From Halopseudomonas aestusnigri (GTDB lineage: Bacteria > Pseudomonadota > Gammaproteobacteria > Pseudomonadales > Pseudomonadaceae), in contig NZ_NBYK01000002.1 of the NCBI RefSeq assembly GCF_002197985.1, forward strand, positions 275,041 through 339,040: a DNA stretch of 64,000 nt. Reading direction: 5' to 3'. This document shows positions 28,550 to 37,975 of the stretch, in pieces (position 1 is the stretch's first letter; every line of letters starts with the position of its first letter). Below the pieces are notes generated by a model that did not search any database, was not told where the DNA came from, and worked only from the letters and a program-made list of their open reading frames with translations. A program made the translations under genes and the position numbers.

Positions 28550-30378
28550 GCAGCTCACCCGTATTCGATGCCAAGGCCTTTCTGGCCTCGGCCAGCAGCA
28601 AGCCCGGCGTGTATCGCATGTTCGATGCCGACGGCGAGCTTCTGTATGTCGGCAAGGCCGGCAATCTGAAAAAACGCCTGTCCAGCTATTTCCGCAAGAC
28701 CGGGCTCAGCCCCAAGACCGAAGCGCTGGTCGCCCGCATTCAGCAGATCGATACCACGATCACGGGTAATGAAACCGAAGCGCTGTTGCTGGAACAGAGC
28801 CTGATCAAGGCTAACCGTCCGCCTTACAATATTCTGCTGCGGGACGACAAATCCTACCCTTACGTGTTTCTCTCCAGTAACGATGACTTCCCTCGGCTGG
28901 GTCTGCACCGTGGCAGCAAGCGCGCCAAGGGCCGTTATTTCGGCCCGTATCCGAGCGCCGGTGCCATTCGCGAGAGCCTCAACCTGCTGCAAAAAACCTT
29001 TCTCGTGCGTCAATGCGAGGACAGTTATTACCGTAACCGCACGCGGCCCTGCCTGCAGTATCAGATCAAACGCTGCAAGGCACCGTGTGTTGGGCTGGTC
29101 GATGCGGCGGAGTATGCCGAGGACGTGCGCCATTCGGTCATGTTTCTGGAAGGACGCAGCAACGCGCTCAACGACGAGCTGACCGCGGCGATGGAGAAGG
29201 CAGCCACCGCACTGGATTTTGAGCGGGCCGCTGAATTGCGTGACCAGATCGCCTTGCTGCGCCGGGTGCAGGATCAGCAGAGCATCGACACCGAGCAGGG
29301 GAGCGCCGATATCGTTGCCGCAGCGGTCGCCCCGGGTGGCGCCTGTGTGCACGTCATCATGGTGCGAAACGGTCGAGTGCTTGGCAGCAAGAACCATTTC
29401 CCGCGGGTGCCGATCGAGCAGCAGCCTGGTGAGGTGCTCGCTGCGTTTTTGCCGCAGTATTACCTGGGCAGTGCCGAGCGCGAGGTGCCGGCGGAAATTA
29501 TCGTTAACGCCGAGCACGAGGACTTTGCTGTCATTACCCGTGCGTTGAGCGAGGCGCGCGGCTTCAACGTCAGCATCAGTCCGCGGGTACGTGGTACGCG
29601 GCGACGTTGGCAGGAGTTGGCAAGCAGTAATGCCGAGCAGTCACTGGCCAGCCTCCTGAGCAATCGTCAGCATGTCCAGCAACGATTTGAAGCCTTGCAG
29701 CAGGCGCTGCAGCTTGACGACATGCCGACGCGGCTGGAGTGCTACGACATCAGCCACTCCAGCGGTGAGGCGACGGTCGCTTCCTGTGTGGTGTTTGGGC
29801 CCGAGGGGCCGATCAAGAGCGACTACCGCCGCTTCAATATCGAAGGTGTTACCGCAGGCGACGACTATGCGGCAATGCATCAGGCTCTGATGCGCCGTTT
29901 CTCGCGGATCAAGGACGGTGAGGGCAAGATGCCGGATATCCTGCTGGTCGATGGCGGCAAGGGTCAGATGAACATGGCGCGTGATGTGTTGCAGGAGCTG
30001 GCTATCCATGATCTGACGCTGGTTGGCGTTGCCAAGGGTGTAACGCGCAAGGCAGGCATGGAAACCCTGTTTCTCAATACCCCGGACAATGAACTGGTAT
30101 TGCCCGGTCACTCGCCGGCGCTGCACCTGATCCAGCATATTCGTGACGAGGCGCACCGTTTTGCGATCACCGGCCACCGCCAACGGCGGGGAAAGGCCAG
30201 AACCAGTTCCAGTCTTGAAGGTATCGCGGGGGTCGGCCCCAAGCGCAGACGAGAGCTGCTTAAACATTTCGGCGGTCTTCAGGAGTTGAAGCGCGCCAGC
30301 GCAGCCGAAATTGCCAAAGCACCGGGGATCAGTAAAAAACTCGCAGAACAGATTTATGCTGTTCTGCATAGCGATTAG
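28546..30378 (+). CDS. uvrC: Excinuclease ABC subunit C
   Basis: 610 residues, the normal length. The GIY-YIG nuclease domain is at about 15-95 ([30 protein letters not shown]), the UVR/BC motif at about 205-240 ([19 protein letters not shown]), the RNase H-like 5' incision domain at about 370-540 ([24 protein letters not shown]) and tandem helix-hairpin-helix motifs at the C-terminus ([21 protein letters not shown]). It makes both incisions in nucleotide excision repair with UvrA and UvrB. The GTG start overlaps gacA by four bases. pgsA follows after 30 bases. Confidence 0.97.
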   Translation: MSSSPVFDAKAFLASASSKPGVYRMFDADGELLYVGKAGNLKKRLSSYFRKTGLSPKTEALVARIQQIDTTITGNETEALLLEQSLIKANRPPYNILLRDDKSYPYVFLSSNDDFPRLGLHRGSKRAKGRYFGPYPSAGAIRESLNLLQKTFLVRQCEDSYYRNRTRPCLQYQIKRCKAPCVGLVDAAEYAEDVRHSVMFLEGRSNALNDELTAAMEKAATALDFERAAELRDQIALLRRVQDQQSIDTEQGSADIVAAAVAPGGACVHVIMVRNGRVLGSKNHFPRVPIEQQPGEVLAAFLPQYYLGSAEREVPAEIIVNAEHEDFAVITRALSEARGFNVSISPRVRGTRRRWQELASSNAEQSLASLLSNRQHVQQRFEALQQALQLDDMPTRLECYDISHSSGEATVASCVVFGPEGPIKSDYRRFNIEGVTAGDDYAAMHQALMRRFSRIKDGEGKMPDILLVDGGKGQMNMARDVLQELAIHDLTLVGVAKGVTRKAGMETLFLNTPDNELVLPGHSPALHLIQHIRDEAHRFAITGHRQRRGKARTSSSLEGIAGVGPKRRRELLKHFGGLQELKRASAAEIAKAPGISKKLAEQIYAVLHSD

Positions 30379-30408
30379 AATGGCCGTTCGTCCAAGGCTG
30401 CGGAACCC

Positions 30409-30978
30409 ATGAACATTCCAAATATCCTGACCCTGCTCCGGGTCGCGCTGATACCCATTTTTATCCTGCTGTTTTACATGCCGTTTCACTGGAGCTACCT
30501 TGCGGCAGCACTGGTCTTTACCCTGGCCAGCGTGACCGATTGGCTGGATGGCTATCTCGCGCGAAAACTGCAGCAAAGTACACCATTTGGGGCTTTTCTG
30601 GACCCGGTTGCTGACAAGCTCATGGTAGTTATCGCGTTGGTCCTGCTGGTTCAGCACCATGCCAACTTCTGGGTTACCGCTCCCGCCGCCATTATCATCG
30701 GTCGTGAACTGGTGATTTCTGCATTGCGTGAGTGGATGGCGGAAATGGGCGCGCGAGCCCATGTCGCGGTGTCCAAGCTCGGGAAGTACAAAACGGCGCT
30801 GCAGATGGTGGCGCTGGTTGTGTTGCTGGCCAACCCCCCGGAGCTTACGCTTTGGGTTATTGTGGGCTACATATTGCTGGCGATGTCGGCGGTGCTGACC
30901 TTGTGGTCCATGGTGGTCTATCTGATCGCGGCATGGCCCCATCTGCGCCCGGACAGTGATCAAAATTCCTCCAAATAA
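30409..30978 (+). CDS. pgsA: CDP-diacylglycerol-glycerol-3-phosphate 3-phosphatidyltransferase
   Basis: 189 residues with four or more membrane helices. The CDP-alcohol phosphotransferase signature DG-x2-AR-x8-G-x3-D-x3-D is complete in [20 protein letters not shown] and the following LDPVADKLM (about residues 43-72). The enzyme makes phosphatidylglycerophosphate for phosphatidylglycerol and cardiolipin. It is the last protein gene of the gacA-uvrC-pgsA cluster. The tRNA promoter begins 19 bases after its stop, so the tRNAs have their own start of transcription. Confidence 0.96.
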   Translation: MNIPNILTLLRVALIPIFILLFYMPFHWSYLAAALVFTLASVTDWLDGYLARKLQQSTPFGAFLDPVADKLMVVIALVLLVQHHANFWVTAPAAIIIGRELVISALREWMAEMGARAHVAVSKLGKYKTALQMVALVVLLANPPELTLWVIVGYILLAMSAVLTLWSMVVYLIAAWPHLRPDSDQNSSK

Positions 30979-30997
30979 CTTTTTTTGAATCAATAAC

Positions 30998-31025
30998 TTG
31001 ACAGGCCGGCGCAGATGGATAGAAT
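30998..31025 (+). promoter_or_regulatory. Sigma-70 promoter of the tRNA operon
   Basis: TTGACA (30998-31003) and TAGAAT (31020-31025) are separated by 16 bases. A GC-rich discriminator (GAGCGCCG) follows, as in stable-RNA promoters under stringent control. Transcription would start near 31033 and include both tRNA-Gly-like units before the real tRNA-Gly. Confidence 0.75.
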
Positions 31026-31096
31026 GAGCGCCGTCCGATGCAGTGAGCAGTCTGGCAAGCTCAGACAGCAAGCGTTAAGGCACTGCAGGGCATTTA

Positions 31097-31200
31097 GCGG
31101 GATTCGCTCAGTTGGTAGAGCACGACCTTCCGAGGTCGGGGCGGGGCGCGTAGCTTCGCGAGGTCTCGCGACCAGATGGTCAAGTAGTAAAGGTTTTTAA
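31097..31200 (+). repeat. tRNA-Gly-like tandem unit 1 (5' half of tRNA-Gly, foreign 3' half)
   Basis: 104 bases. The first about 45 bases copy the acceptor 5' strand, D arm and anticodon arm of tRNA-Gly with three changes near position 7-9. The anticodon loop is TTCCGA, six bases instead of seven. No T arm and no strand complementary to the acceptor stem follow. Instead there is a GC-rich 3' half with the inverted repeats TCGCGAG/CTCGCGA and GACC-AGAT-GGTC, ending in a short A/T tail. It cannot fold as a normal tRNA. It lies within the tRNA operon transcript. Confidence 0.75.
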
Positions 31201-31379
<179 letters not shown>

Positions 31380-31426
31380 GTTTTTGTTGCGCTGACGTCA
31401 TCCACAGCGCAGCTTATCTCTTTTGA

Positions 31427-31500
31427 GGCCGGGTGGCAGAGTGGTCATGCAGCGGATTGCAAATCCGTGTACGCCGGTTCGATTCCGACCTCGGCCTCCA
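31427..31500 (+). tRNA. cysT: tRNA-Cys (GCA)
   Basis: 74 bases with encoded CCA. The acceptor GGCCGGG pairs with CTCGGCC; the anticodon loop TTGCAAA carries GCA; the T arm is GCCGGTTCGATTCCGAC. It follows tRNA-Gly after 47 bases in the same operon. Confidence 0.97.
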
Positions 31501-31511
31501 ACTTTTCTTTC

Positions 31512-31598
31512 GCCCGGATGGCGAAATTGGTAGACGCAAGGGACTTAAAATCCCTCGACCTTTAGGTCGTGCCGGTTCGACCCCGGCTCCGGGCACCA
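31512..31598 (+). tRNA. leuZ: tRNA-Leu (TAA)
   Basis: 87 bases with a long variable arm and encoded CCA, as expected for leucine tRNAs. The acceptor GCCCGGA pairs with TCCGGGC; the anticodon loop CTTAAAA carries TAA. Last tRNA of the operon, 11 bases after tRNA-Cys. Confidence 0.96.
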
Positions 31599-31948
31599 GT
31601 TTCCATGCGGGCTTGCGTAATACGTAAAAATCTCTGCTGATCTGCAAGCCGCTTGCGGTCCTTGATGGTTTGCCCTCCTTTTCTGTTCTCGTTATTGCGC
31701 CCCTGTGTCGATGCGTTTGTGCGAGCGTTCATCTGCGCATGTTCGAGTTAATCGGTCATCTGCGCACTAGCCAATCTGATTTACTACCGTTGCCAAGGCC
31801 TTTCTCAGCGAATTGCGTTTCACGCGTTTCACGCTTTGCGCTCTCCGCAAGATTGCGTTTGCACAACCTCCTGTGAGCTGATGTGAATCAGGATTGCCAG
31901 GGTTTGTCCTGAGATATACTTCCAACAAATCAACGCAGGAGAGCGCGC
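31599..31948 (+). other. Intergenic trailer of the tRNA operon and upstream region of a small gene
   Basis: 350 bases without a convincing gene. The first about 90 bases would be the 3' external spacer of tRNA-Leu and hold a small GCAAG-CCG-CTTGC hairpin followed by a T-rich stretch. A short direct repeat GCGTTTCAC GCGTTTCAC lies near 31813-31830. TTGCCA (31894-31899) and TATACT (31915-31920) are promoter-like, but the 15-base spacing is short. Confidence 0.5.
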
Positions 31949-32122
31949 ATGAGCGGCGAACAGTTCTGGGTCACGGTAGCCATCTTTACGTTGGGGGTCC
32001 TGCTTATCGGTGGCGGCTTCTCTCGCTCACAAACGCCGACCGGCATGGCGTTGATCTGGGGTGGTGCGCTCTGCATGCTGGCTCTGGTTTTCTATTATAT
32101 TCCCCGAAGCGTTACGCTCTAA
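31949..32122 (+). CDS. Small membrane protein, 57 residues, unknown function
   Basis: An ATG at 31949 is preceded by AGGAG (about 31938-31942). It opens a 57-codon frame with two hydrophobic segments, VTVAIFTLGVLLIGGGF (residues 8-24) and GMALIWGGALCMLALVFYYI (residues 32-51), joined by a short polar turn (SRSQTPT). That is a small two-helix membrane hairpin. Its TAA stop at 32120-32122 overlaps the stop of the convergent GGDEF gene by four bases. I do not recognise the family. The good ribosome-binding site and membrane pattern argue for a real gene; a role with the adjacent membrane-bound cyclase is only a guess. Confidence 0.6.
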   Translation: MSGEQFWVTVAIFTLGVLLIGGGFSRSQTPTGMALIWGGALCMLALVFYYIPRSVTL

Positions 32123-33333
32123 TCGGTCGCAGGGATCTGCAAGCGCATTTCCCCGCTATAGGCAACCACTCGGTTACGCCCGCTTTTCTTGGCCTGGTAG
32201 AGTGCGATATCTGCGCACCTGAGCAATTTGTCTGCATCCTCAGCCTGCTCGGGAAAGCTCGCGACACCGGCGGACAAGGTTGCGCTGATCTGCTGGCCCT
32301 GCCACCGAACGCCGGCATCGGAAAACCCTCTGGCATATTCCTCGGCACGAGCTACGGCCGTGGCACAGTCAGTATCCGGCAGTGCAATTAAAAATTCCTC
32401 CCCGCCAAACCGGCAAATAATGTCACTGCCGCGAGAGTTGCGTTTGAGCAGGTCAGCCAGTGATATCAGTAGTTGATCGCCAGCCTGGTGACCGTAGGTG
32501 TCGTTGACTGATTTGAAGTGATCGATGTCGATCAGAATTAGCGCCAGGGATGTTCCGTGGCGTCTGCAGTAGCTCAACTCTCTTGCAATGGTGACGTCGA
32601 AGTAGCGGCGGTTGTAAGTGCCAGTTAGCGGATCCCGGTCGGCGAGCTCGCGGAGCTGGTTCTGCAACTCGGTGTTCTCCTGCAGTTGCTGCTGGAGTGC
32701 CCGGTTGACCTGCTGCAATGTCTCCTGGCTTTCGTGTAGTTGATCGCGTGCTTCGCGGATGCGCTGATTTCGCGTAAATGCCACGTTACCAACCATCATC
32801 AGATAAAGACTCAGACCGGTGATGCAGAGGAGGTTGGATATCCAGTTGCTGTACAGCGTGAGGTGCAAAGGCTGCAGCAAGGCCGAGAAGGCGATACCGC
32901 AAGCCAGCGCGAAGAGCGACTGAAATAGCCCTCTGGGTCCGCGAAACACCATAAGGTTAATGGTAACGCCCATTAGCATGGTGTAGCTCAGCCACAGGGG
33001 GAAGCCAAGCCAGCCTATCCAGGCTCCAAACAGGACAGAATCACATAACAGACTATTCAGCTCTGTTGCCAGGGGAGCCTCAGAGCGCCTTGCTCGCAGG
33101 TACATCAGGTGTGGATACAGCAGGAATTGGAGAGCAAGCAGCGCCCAGGCGAGCCATCCATGCGCAAGCCCTGCAAAGTGAACTCCGATGGCTGCGAACA
33201 GCAATGCGAACGAGCCGGTACGATTGCGGTAATTGAGTTGCACGATCCAGTGCGAATTTTCCGGCGTAGTGCCTTTCATGGGGTCTGCCGCTGGTGGAGT
33301 GTCCTGCACCGATTGTAGCCTGCGCGTTGCCAT
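32119..33333 (-). CDS. MASE2-domain diguanylate cyclase (AdrA-like)
   Basis: 404 residues. The N-terminal half is a MASE2 membrane sensor of about five or six helices (RNRTGSFALLFAAIGVHF through LLCITGLSLYLMMVGNVAF), followed by a coiled-coil linker (about 200-235) and a GGDEF domain (about 240-400). The active site is GGEEF. The inhibitory RxxD site (RGSD) lies five residues before it. The product is c-di-GMP, made at the inner membrane; AdrA-type enzymes feed exopolysaccharide synthesis. An alternative start is the ATG at 33279; neither has a clear ribosome-binding site. Convergent with the 57-residue membrane protein. Confidence 0.9.
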   Translation of the reverse strand: MATRRLQSVQDTPPAADPMKGTTPENSHWIVQLNYRNRTGSFALLFAAIGVHFAGLAHGWLAWALLALQFLLYPHLMYLRARRSEAPLATELNSLLCDSVLFGAWIGWLGFPLWLSYTMLMGVTINLMVFRGPRGLFQSLFALACGIAFSALLQPLHLTLYSNWISNLLCITGLSLYLMMVGNVAFTRNQRIREARDQLHESQETLQQVNRALQQQLQENTELQNQLRELADRDPLTGTYNRRYFDVTIARELSYCRRHGTSLALILIDIDHFKSVNDTYGHQAGDQLLISLADLLKRNSRGSDIICRFGGEEFLIALPDTDCATAVARAEEYARGFSDAGVRWQGQQISATLSAGVASFPEQAEDADKLLRCADIALYQAKKSGRNRVVAYSGEMRLQIPATD

Positions 33334-33451
33334 GGGGGTAGGGCGTGCCGTGGTAACAATGCTGGCGCGTCATCAAGGCTTAACCGTGGAGTAATCCATC
33401 TGTCACGCCGTCATGGCGCAATCCTCGTTGCACATCATTGAGGAGACGGGC

Positions 33452-34822
33452 ATGCAGATCACGGTTATTGGATGCGGCTATGTTGGTTTGGTGACGGCTG
33501 CCTGTTTTGCCGAAATGGGTAATCGGGTTGCGTGCGTGGATGCTGATGAGGAGCGTATTGCGGCGCTTCAGCGTGGGATGTCGCCGATCTACGAACCCGG
33601 GATAGAAGGGTTGCTGCAGACCAATCGGCGTGCGGGACGGCTGACGTTTCACCCTCAACTGGGCCCAGGGCTCAGCCACAGTGACATTGTCTTCATTGCG
33701 GTTGGCACACCTCCGGCGCTGGACGGCTCTGCCGACATATCCCAAATTCTTGGGGTGGCAGCGCAGCTCGGGGTGCTCCTGGACAGCCCGTCCATCGTTG
33801 TCTGCAAATCAACGGCGCCGGTTGGTACGGCCTGTCGGGTGCAAGCGATTCTAGACCAGCTTTGCCAGCGCCGAGGGTTGGGCTGGCAGCATCGTGTGGT
33901 GAGTAATCCGGAGTTTCTCAAGGAGGGGGCCGCCATCGACGACTTCATGCGGCCTGACCGGATTATCCTCGGTACCGAGGATGCCGACGCCGAGCGAACC
34001 ATGCGCCAACTGTATGAGCCGTTTGTCCGTAACCATGACCGCATTCTTTGCATGCCGCGGCGTGCGGCGGAAATGACCAAGTACGTGGCCAATACCTTCC
34101 TGGCGACCAAGATTTCGTTTATCAATGAAGTGGCCAGCCTGTGCGAGCTGCTTGGTGTCGACGTAGAGGAGGTGCGCAAGGGGATTGGTGCTGATCCGCG
34201 TATCGGCCACCATTTCATTTATGCCGGTTGTGGCTATGGCGGATCGTGCTTCCCGAAGGACATCCGCGCTCTGCTGCACATGGCGCGGGAGCATGATACG
34301 GAGTTGCCGATTCTGACCGCTGTTGAACAGCGAAACCAGGCGCAGAAGGGCTGGCCGCTACGCATGTTGCGCAAGGTCTATGGTGAGCGTTTGGCCGGTT
34401 GTACCGTGGCTGTCTGGGGGCTGTCGTTCAAACCTGGCACTGATGATATTCGCGATGCGCCCAGTCGCGAGCTGATTGATGAGTTGCTGGCCGCCGGCAC
34501 GATGGTGAAGGCGTTTGATCCGGTAGCCGGTGACAACATCGCCCGAGCCTATCCGGCAGCTGTTGCACGGGGTCAGCTGCAATTGTTCTCCGACCCCTAT
34601 GTCGCGCTAAACCAAGCTGATGCGTTGGCGCTGTTGACCGAGTGGAAGCAGTTCCGGCAGCCGGATTTCGCACTCATGGCCCAACTCATGCGTGCACCTG
34701 TCATCATTGATGGCCGAAACCAGTACGATCCGGCAGTGGTCGGAGCGCACGGCTTTCGTCATCTTGGTGTCGGCCGCTTGCCGGTAGACGCGCCTGCGCC
34801 ACTGCTGCGCAAGGTAGTCTGA
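33452..34822 (+). CDS. ugd: UDP-glucose 6-dehydrogenase
   Basis: 456 residues. The Rossmann motif MQITVIGCGYVGLVTAACF opens the protein. The middle helix carries EFLKEGAAIDDFMRPDR. The catalytic cysteine is in YGGSCFPKDIRAL (about residue 270), and the C-terminal UDP-binding domain has WGLSFKPGTDDIRDAPS. It oxidises UDP-glucose to UDP-glucuronate with two NAD, for polysaccharide or lipid A-sugar pathways. AGGAG just before 33452 fixes the start over an upstream ATG at 33413. No polysaccharide cluster is adjacent, so it seems a stand-alone housekeeping copy. Confidence 0.95.
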   Translation: MQITVIGCGYVGLVTAACFAEMGNRVACVDADEERIAALQRGMSPIYEPGIEGLLQTNRRAGRLTFHPQLGPGLSHSDIVFIAVGTPPALDGSADISQILGVAAQLGVLLDSPSIVVCKSTAPVGTACRVQAILDQLCQRRGLGWQHRVVSNPEFLKEGAAIDDFMRPDRIILGTEDADAERTMRQLYEPFVRNHDRILCMPRRAAEMTKYVANTFLATKISFINEVASLCELLGVDVEEVRKGIGADPRIGHHFIYAGCGYGGSCFPKDIRALLHMAREHDTELPILTAVEQRNQAQKGWPLRMLRKVYGERLAGCTVAVWGLSFKPGTDDIRDAPSRELIDELLAAGTMVKAFDPVAGDNIARAYPAAVARGQLQLFSDPYVALNQADALALLTEWKQFRQPDFALMAQLMRAPVIIDGRNQYDPAVVGAHGFRHLGVGRLPVDAPAPLLRKVV

Positions 34823-34845
34823 GCCAATGCCTGTTTTGGGGTATG

Positions 34846-34863
34846 CTTGAGCAATTACTCAAG
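34846..34863. promoter_or_regulatory. Palindrome upstream of glutathione reductase
   Basis: CTTGAG-CAATTA-CTCAAG is a perfect 6+6 inverted repeat centred about 30 bases before the gor start. It overlaps a TATGCT hexamer (34842-34847) and lacks a T run, so an operator is more likely than a terminator for ugd. The regulator is unknown. Confidence 0.35.
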
Positions 34864-34883
34864 TCCAGGCAGGAATACAGCCC

Positions 34884-36248
34884 ATGTCCCAGTATGATTT
34901 TGATCTCTTCGTTATTGGCGCCGGCTCCGGCGGTGTGCGTGCCAGTCGAATGGCAGCAGGATTCGGGGCGAGGGTGGCTGTAGCCGAGGATCGCTATCTG
35001 GGCGGGACCTGCGTCAACGTAGGCTGCGTGCCGAAGAAGCTGTTTTCCTATGCGGCACATTTTTCCGAGGACATTGCCGACGCGGCCGGGTATGGCTGGG
35101 ATGTTGCTGCCCCCGGTTTCGATTGGCCGCGTCTGGTCGCCAACAAGAATGCCGAGATCAGTCGGCTGAACGGCATCTACCGCAACCTGTTGCTATCCGC
35201 TGGCGTGCAGTTGATTGAAGGACGGGCAAGATTCATCGACTCGCATCACGTAGAGGTAGATGGTCGGCGTTACAGTGCCGAGCGTGTTCTGATTGCAACA
35301 GGAGGGTGGCCGCACGTGCCGGACTTCCCGGGCAACGAGCACGTTATCAGTTCCAACGAGGTGTTCTTCCTCGATAAGCTGCCAAAACGGGTGCTGGTCG
35401 TTGGGGGTGGCTATATTGCCATCGAGTTTGCCGGCATTTTCCATGGTCTTGGTTGCGAAACTACCCAGCTCTATCGTGGGGAGCTGTTCCTGCGCGGTTT
35501 TGATTGCAGCGTGCGGGAGCACATGGCCTCGGTGCTCGCCGAGAAGGGAGTCAGGCTGCGGTTCAACGGCGACGTCGCCCGCATTGAGCGTAATGCTGAT
35601 CAGTCACTGAGCGTGACCCTCGCCAGTGGTGAGCAGATGGAAACGGATCTGGTGCTCTATGCCACGGGGCGTCGCGCGCACACCGACGATTTGGGGCTGG
35701 AGAACACCGCTGTAGAGCTGGACGACAACGGCAACATTCGGGTTGATGAGCACTATCAGACAACCGACCCGGCGGTGCTGGCGATTGGTGATGTTACCGG
35801 AACCGTGCAGTTGACGCCGGTGGCGTTGGCGGAAGGCATGGCGCTGGCGCGTCGGTTGTATCGGCCGGAGGAGTATGTACCGGTTGACTATAACGACATT
35901 CCGACTGCGGTGTTCTGCATTCCCAATATCGCGACGCTTGGTCTATCGGAAGAGCAAGCCCGTGCCGATGGGCATCGTCTGCGTATCTATGAAAGCCGTT
36001 TTCGTGCCATGCGCAACACTCTGGCCGGCCGCAGCGAGCAGAGTCTGATGAAACTGGTGGTCGACAAGGACACCGATCGGGTGCTCGGGGTGCATATGGT
36101 CGGGCCCGAGGCGGGCGAGATCGTGCAGGGGCTGGCGGTCGCGATCAAGGCAGGCGCAACCAAGGCGGTGTTCGATGCCACGCTGGGTATTCATCCCACA
36201 GCAGCCGAGGAGTTTGTGACCATGAGAACTCCCAGTCGAGAGGATTGA
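34884..36248 (+). CDS. gor: Glutathione-disulfide reductase
   Basis: 454 residues. FAD-binding [15 protein letters not shown] (about 9-24), the redox-active [14 protein letters not shown] (C45/C50 region), the second dinucleotide motif [14 protein letters not shown] (about 174) followed by arginines fitting NADPH, and the C-terminal [11 protein letters not shown] with the catalytic His-Glu pair are all present. The enzyme regenerates reduced glutathione in the cytoplasm. CAGGA lies about ten bases upstream of the ATG. The gene follows ugd by 61 bases with its own upstream palindrome, so it is probably transcribed separately. Confidence 0.95.
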   Translation: MSQYDFDLFVIGAGSGGVRASRMAAGFGARVAVAEDRYLGGTCVNVGCVPKKLFSYAAHFSEDIADAAGYGWDVAAPGFDWPRLVANKNAEISRLNGIYRNLLLSAGVQLIEGRARFIDSHHVEVDGRRYSAERVLIATGGWPHVPDFPGNEHVISSNEVFFLDKLPKRVLVVGGGYIAIEFAGIFHGLGCETTQLYRGELFLRGFDCSVREHMASVLAEKGVRLRFNGDVARIERNADQSLSVTLASGEQMETDLVLYATGRRAHTDDLGLENTAVELDDNGNIRVDEHYQTTDPAVLAIGDVTGTVQLTPVALAEGMALARRLYRPEEYVPVDYNDIPTAVFCIPNIATLGLSEEQARADGHRLRIYESRFRAMRNTLAGRSEQSLMKLVVDKDTDRVLGVHMVGPEAGEIVQGLAVAIKAGATKAVFDATLGIHPTAAEEFVTMRTPSRED

Positions 36249-36275
36249 TCAGGGCCACCTCGGAGTGCTGCCTGA

Positions 36276-36908
36276 ATGAACTGGTTCTACGTCTTTGATC
36301 TGTTTGGTGTAGCGGTATTTGCCATTACGGGCGCGCTGATGGCCGGGCGCAAGTCGATGGATCTGTTTGGCGTGCTGGTCATCGCGATCATCACTGCCCT
36401 GGGTGGTGGCACTCTGCGTGACGCCATACTCGGTAATCACCCGGTAAGCTGGATTCGCGACGACGTATACATCCTGGTTGCCACGTTGGCAGCTGTCGGC
36501 ACGGTGATCTGGGTCCGACTGACCCGTCCCATCAATGAAACGGGGCTGCTGGTTGCAGATGCATTCGGCCTGGCAGTATTTACCGTGATAGGTACTCAGG
36601 TCGCGCTTAATTATGGCGTGCCGGTCAGTGCAGCCGTAATCATGGGGGTAATGACCGGGGTCGCAGGTGGGGTCATGCGGGATATCATCTGTAATGAAAT
36701 CCCGCTGATCTTTCAAAAGGAGATATACGCCACTGCGTGTATTGTCGGCTCCCTGGCTTATATCGGCCTGCAGTCATTGGGATTGCACGAAGACCTCGGC
36801 ATCGCCATCTGCATCGCTCTGGTGCTTTCGATCAGGCTGGCTGCCATCCGCTGGCATCTGGAACTGCCGCGCTTCCATCTGCTCGATCGCGATCGCCCCG
36901 ATCAGTGA
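36276..36908 (+). CDS. TRIC/UPF0126 (YicG-like) membrane channel protein
   Basis: 210 residues with seven predicted membrane helices built from two similar halves. Each half has the glycine-rich element of prokaryotic TRIC-type channels: GGGTLRDAIL near residue 47 and GGVMRDIICNE near 133. Prokaryotic relatives form trimeric cation channels; in bacteria the physiological cargo is unsettled. It follows gor after 27 bases, so read-through is possible. The stop overlaps that of the convergent PCu(A)C gene by seven bases. Confidence 0.9.
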   Translation: MNWFYVFDLFGVAVFAITGALMAGRKSMDLFGVLVIAIITALGGGTLRDAILGNHPVSWIRDDVYILVATLAAVGTVIWVRLTRPINETGLLVADAFGLAVFTVIGTQVALNYGVPVSAAVIMGVMTGVAGGVMRDIICNEIPLIFQKEIYATACIVGSLAYIGLQSLGLHEDLGIAICIALVLSIRLAAIRWHLELPRFHLLDRDRPDQ

Positions 36909-37387
36909 TGCATGTGACCCGAGTCGGCATTCGAGGATGCTGGCTCATCCTCTGCCTGTACATTCACCATTACTTGTACGTCGCCCGCCCGATCAAAGTG
37001 CAGGGTTAACGGAAACTGCTCGCCTGCCTGCAAGGGTTGCTTCAGATTGAACAGCATCAGGTGGTAAGAGCCGGGCTTGAAGAGAACCGTTTGACCGGGG
37101 GCGAGCTCCAGGCGATCAACACGCTGCATTTTCATCAGCCCGTCAGCGTGGACGTGTTCATGAATCTCCACTTTTTCGGCGGCCGGGGTGTCGGCACCCA
37201 GAAGCGTGTCACTTTGCTCTCCCTGATTGCTGATCTGCAGGTAAGCGGCTCCGGTTGGTGCAACGGGTGGCAGAGCGCGCGACCAGGGGTGGTCGATGTG
37301 TAACGATCCGGCTTCAAACTCGTGGGCATTAACTAATTGGGCCATTGCGCAGCCAATCAGGAGCAAGGAGAAACGATTGAATCGCAT
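36902..37387 (-). CDS. Periplasmic PCu(A)C copper chaperone
   Basis: 161 residues with a signal peptide (to about VNA-HEF). The copper site H(M)x10Mx21HxM is readable: HEHVHADGLMKMQRV (about residues 84-98), then HLMLFNLKQPL (about 120). The C-terminus is methionine/histidine-rich and ends HMHH. Such proteins deliver Cu(I) to the CuA site or CuB of cytochrome oxidases, often with Sco1. Here no SCO gene is adjacent and the gene stands alone, divergent from the PilZ gene. An upstream in-frame start at 37558 gives a tail without signal sequence and was rejected. Confidence 0.9.
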   Translation of the reverse strand: MRFNRFSLLLIGCAMAQLVNAHEFEAGSLHIDHPWSRALPPVAPTGAAYLQISNQGEQSDTLLGADTPAAEKVEIHEHVHADGLMKMQRVDRLELAPGQTVLFKPGSYHLMLFNLKQPLQAGEQFPLTLHFDRAGDVQVMVNVQAEDEPASSNADSGHMHH

Positions 37388-37617
37388 GTCAGATTCCTTG
37401 GTATACGGGTGTGGTATCAGAACAATACCCTGAAACAGCAGGTCGGATGAAGTGACAATGCGCCGCTGGTGGCTTCTCCGGGAACAATGATGGAAATGTG
37501 GATTGGTTAGACAAAATGGGTGTCGATATAGCTTTTCGCCACTATTTTTTTCCCGCAAACTGGTCCTGCTGAAGTGACCTTGTCACCGGCAGTCTCCCCT
37601 GAGAAGTTGAGTACGAC

Positions 37618-37950
37618 ATGACAGAGCGAAGGCGATTGGAACGGCATCAGATGAGCAGCAGTCTGGAGGTTTTTGACCTGGATACCGGAGACCACCTTGG
37701 TCGTGTGGTAGACCTTCATGAGGAGGGCCTGATGCTGCTCAGCAATCGTCCGGTTGATCTGAACCGGGCCTTTGCTCTTCAGGTCAATCTGCCGATGACC
37801 CTTAATGGCGTGAATGAGTTTCTGCTCGATGCTGAAAGCCTGTGGAACCGTGTCAGCATCAACGGCGAGCAGTTCTGGACGGGTATGCACTTTATCGACC
37901 TGCCGGAGGAGTCCCGGCAATGTATATCCAAAATGGTCGCCAGCCGCTGA
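37618..37950 (+). CDS. PilZ-domain c-di-GMP receptor-like protein
   Basis: 110 residues, a single PilZ domain. The N-terminal RxxxR-type c-di-GMP motif is seen as RRRLERH (about residues 4-10). The second motif, usually D/NxSxxG, reads DLHEEG (about residues 36-41) with histidine where serine is normal. The barrel continues with FALQVNLPM and WTGMHFIDLPEE. It is cytoplasmic and stands alone between divergent PCu(A)C and the convergent DUF1513 gene. The His-for-Ser change may weaken or alter nucleotide binding. Confidence 0.85.
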   Translation: MTERRRLERHQMSSSLEVFDLDTGDHLGRVVDLHEEGLMLLSNRPVDLNRAFALQVNLPMTLNGVNEFLLDAESLWNRVSINGEQFWTGMHFIDLPEESRQCISKMVASR

Positions 37951-37975
37951 GCGGTGGCGACCGGGTTTCTTCTGG

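Noticed and set aside
29641-31071. A 476-residue antisense frame across uvrC, pgsA and the tRNA promoter
   Set aside because: Crosses two certain genes and a promoter, with no recognisable domain.
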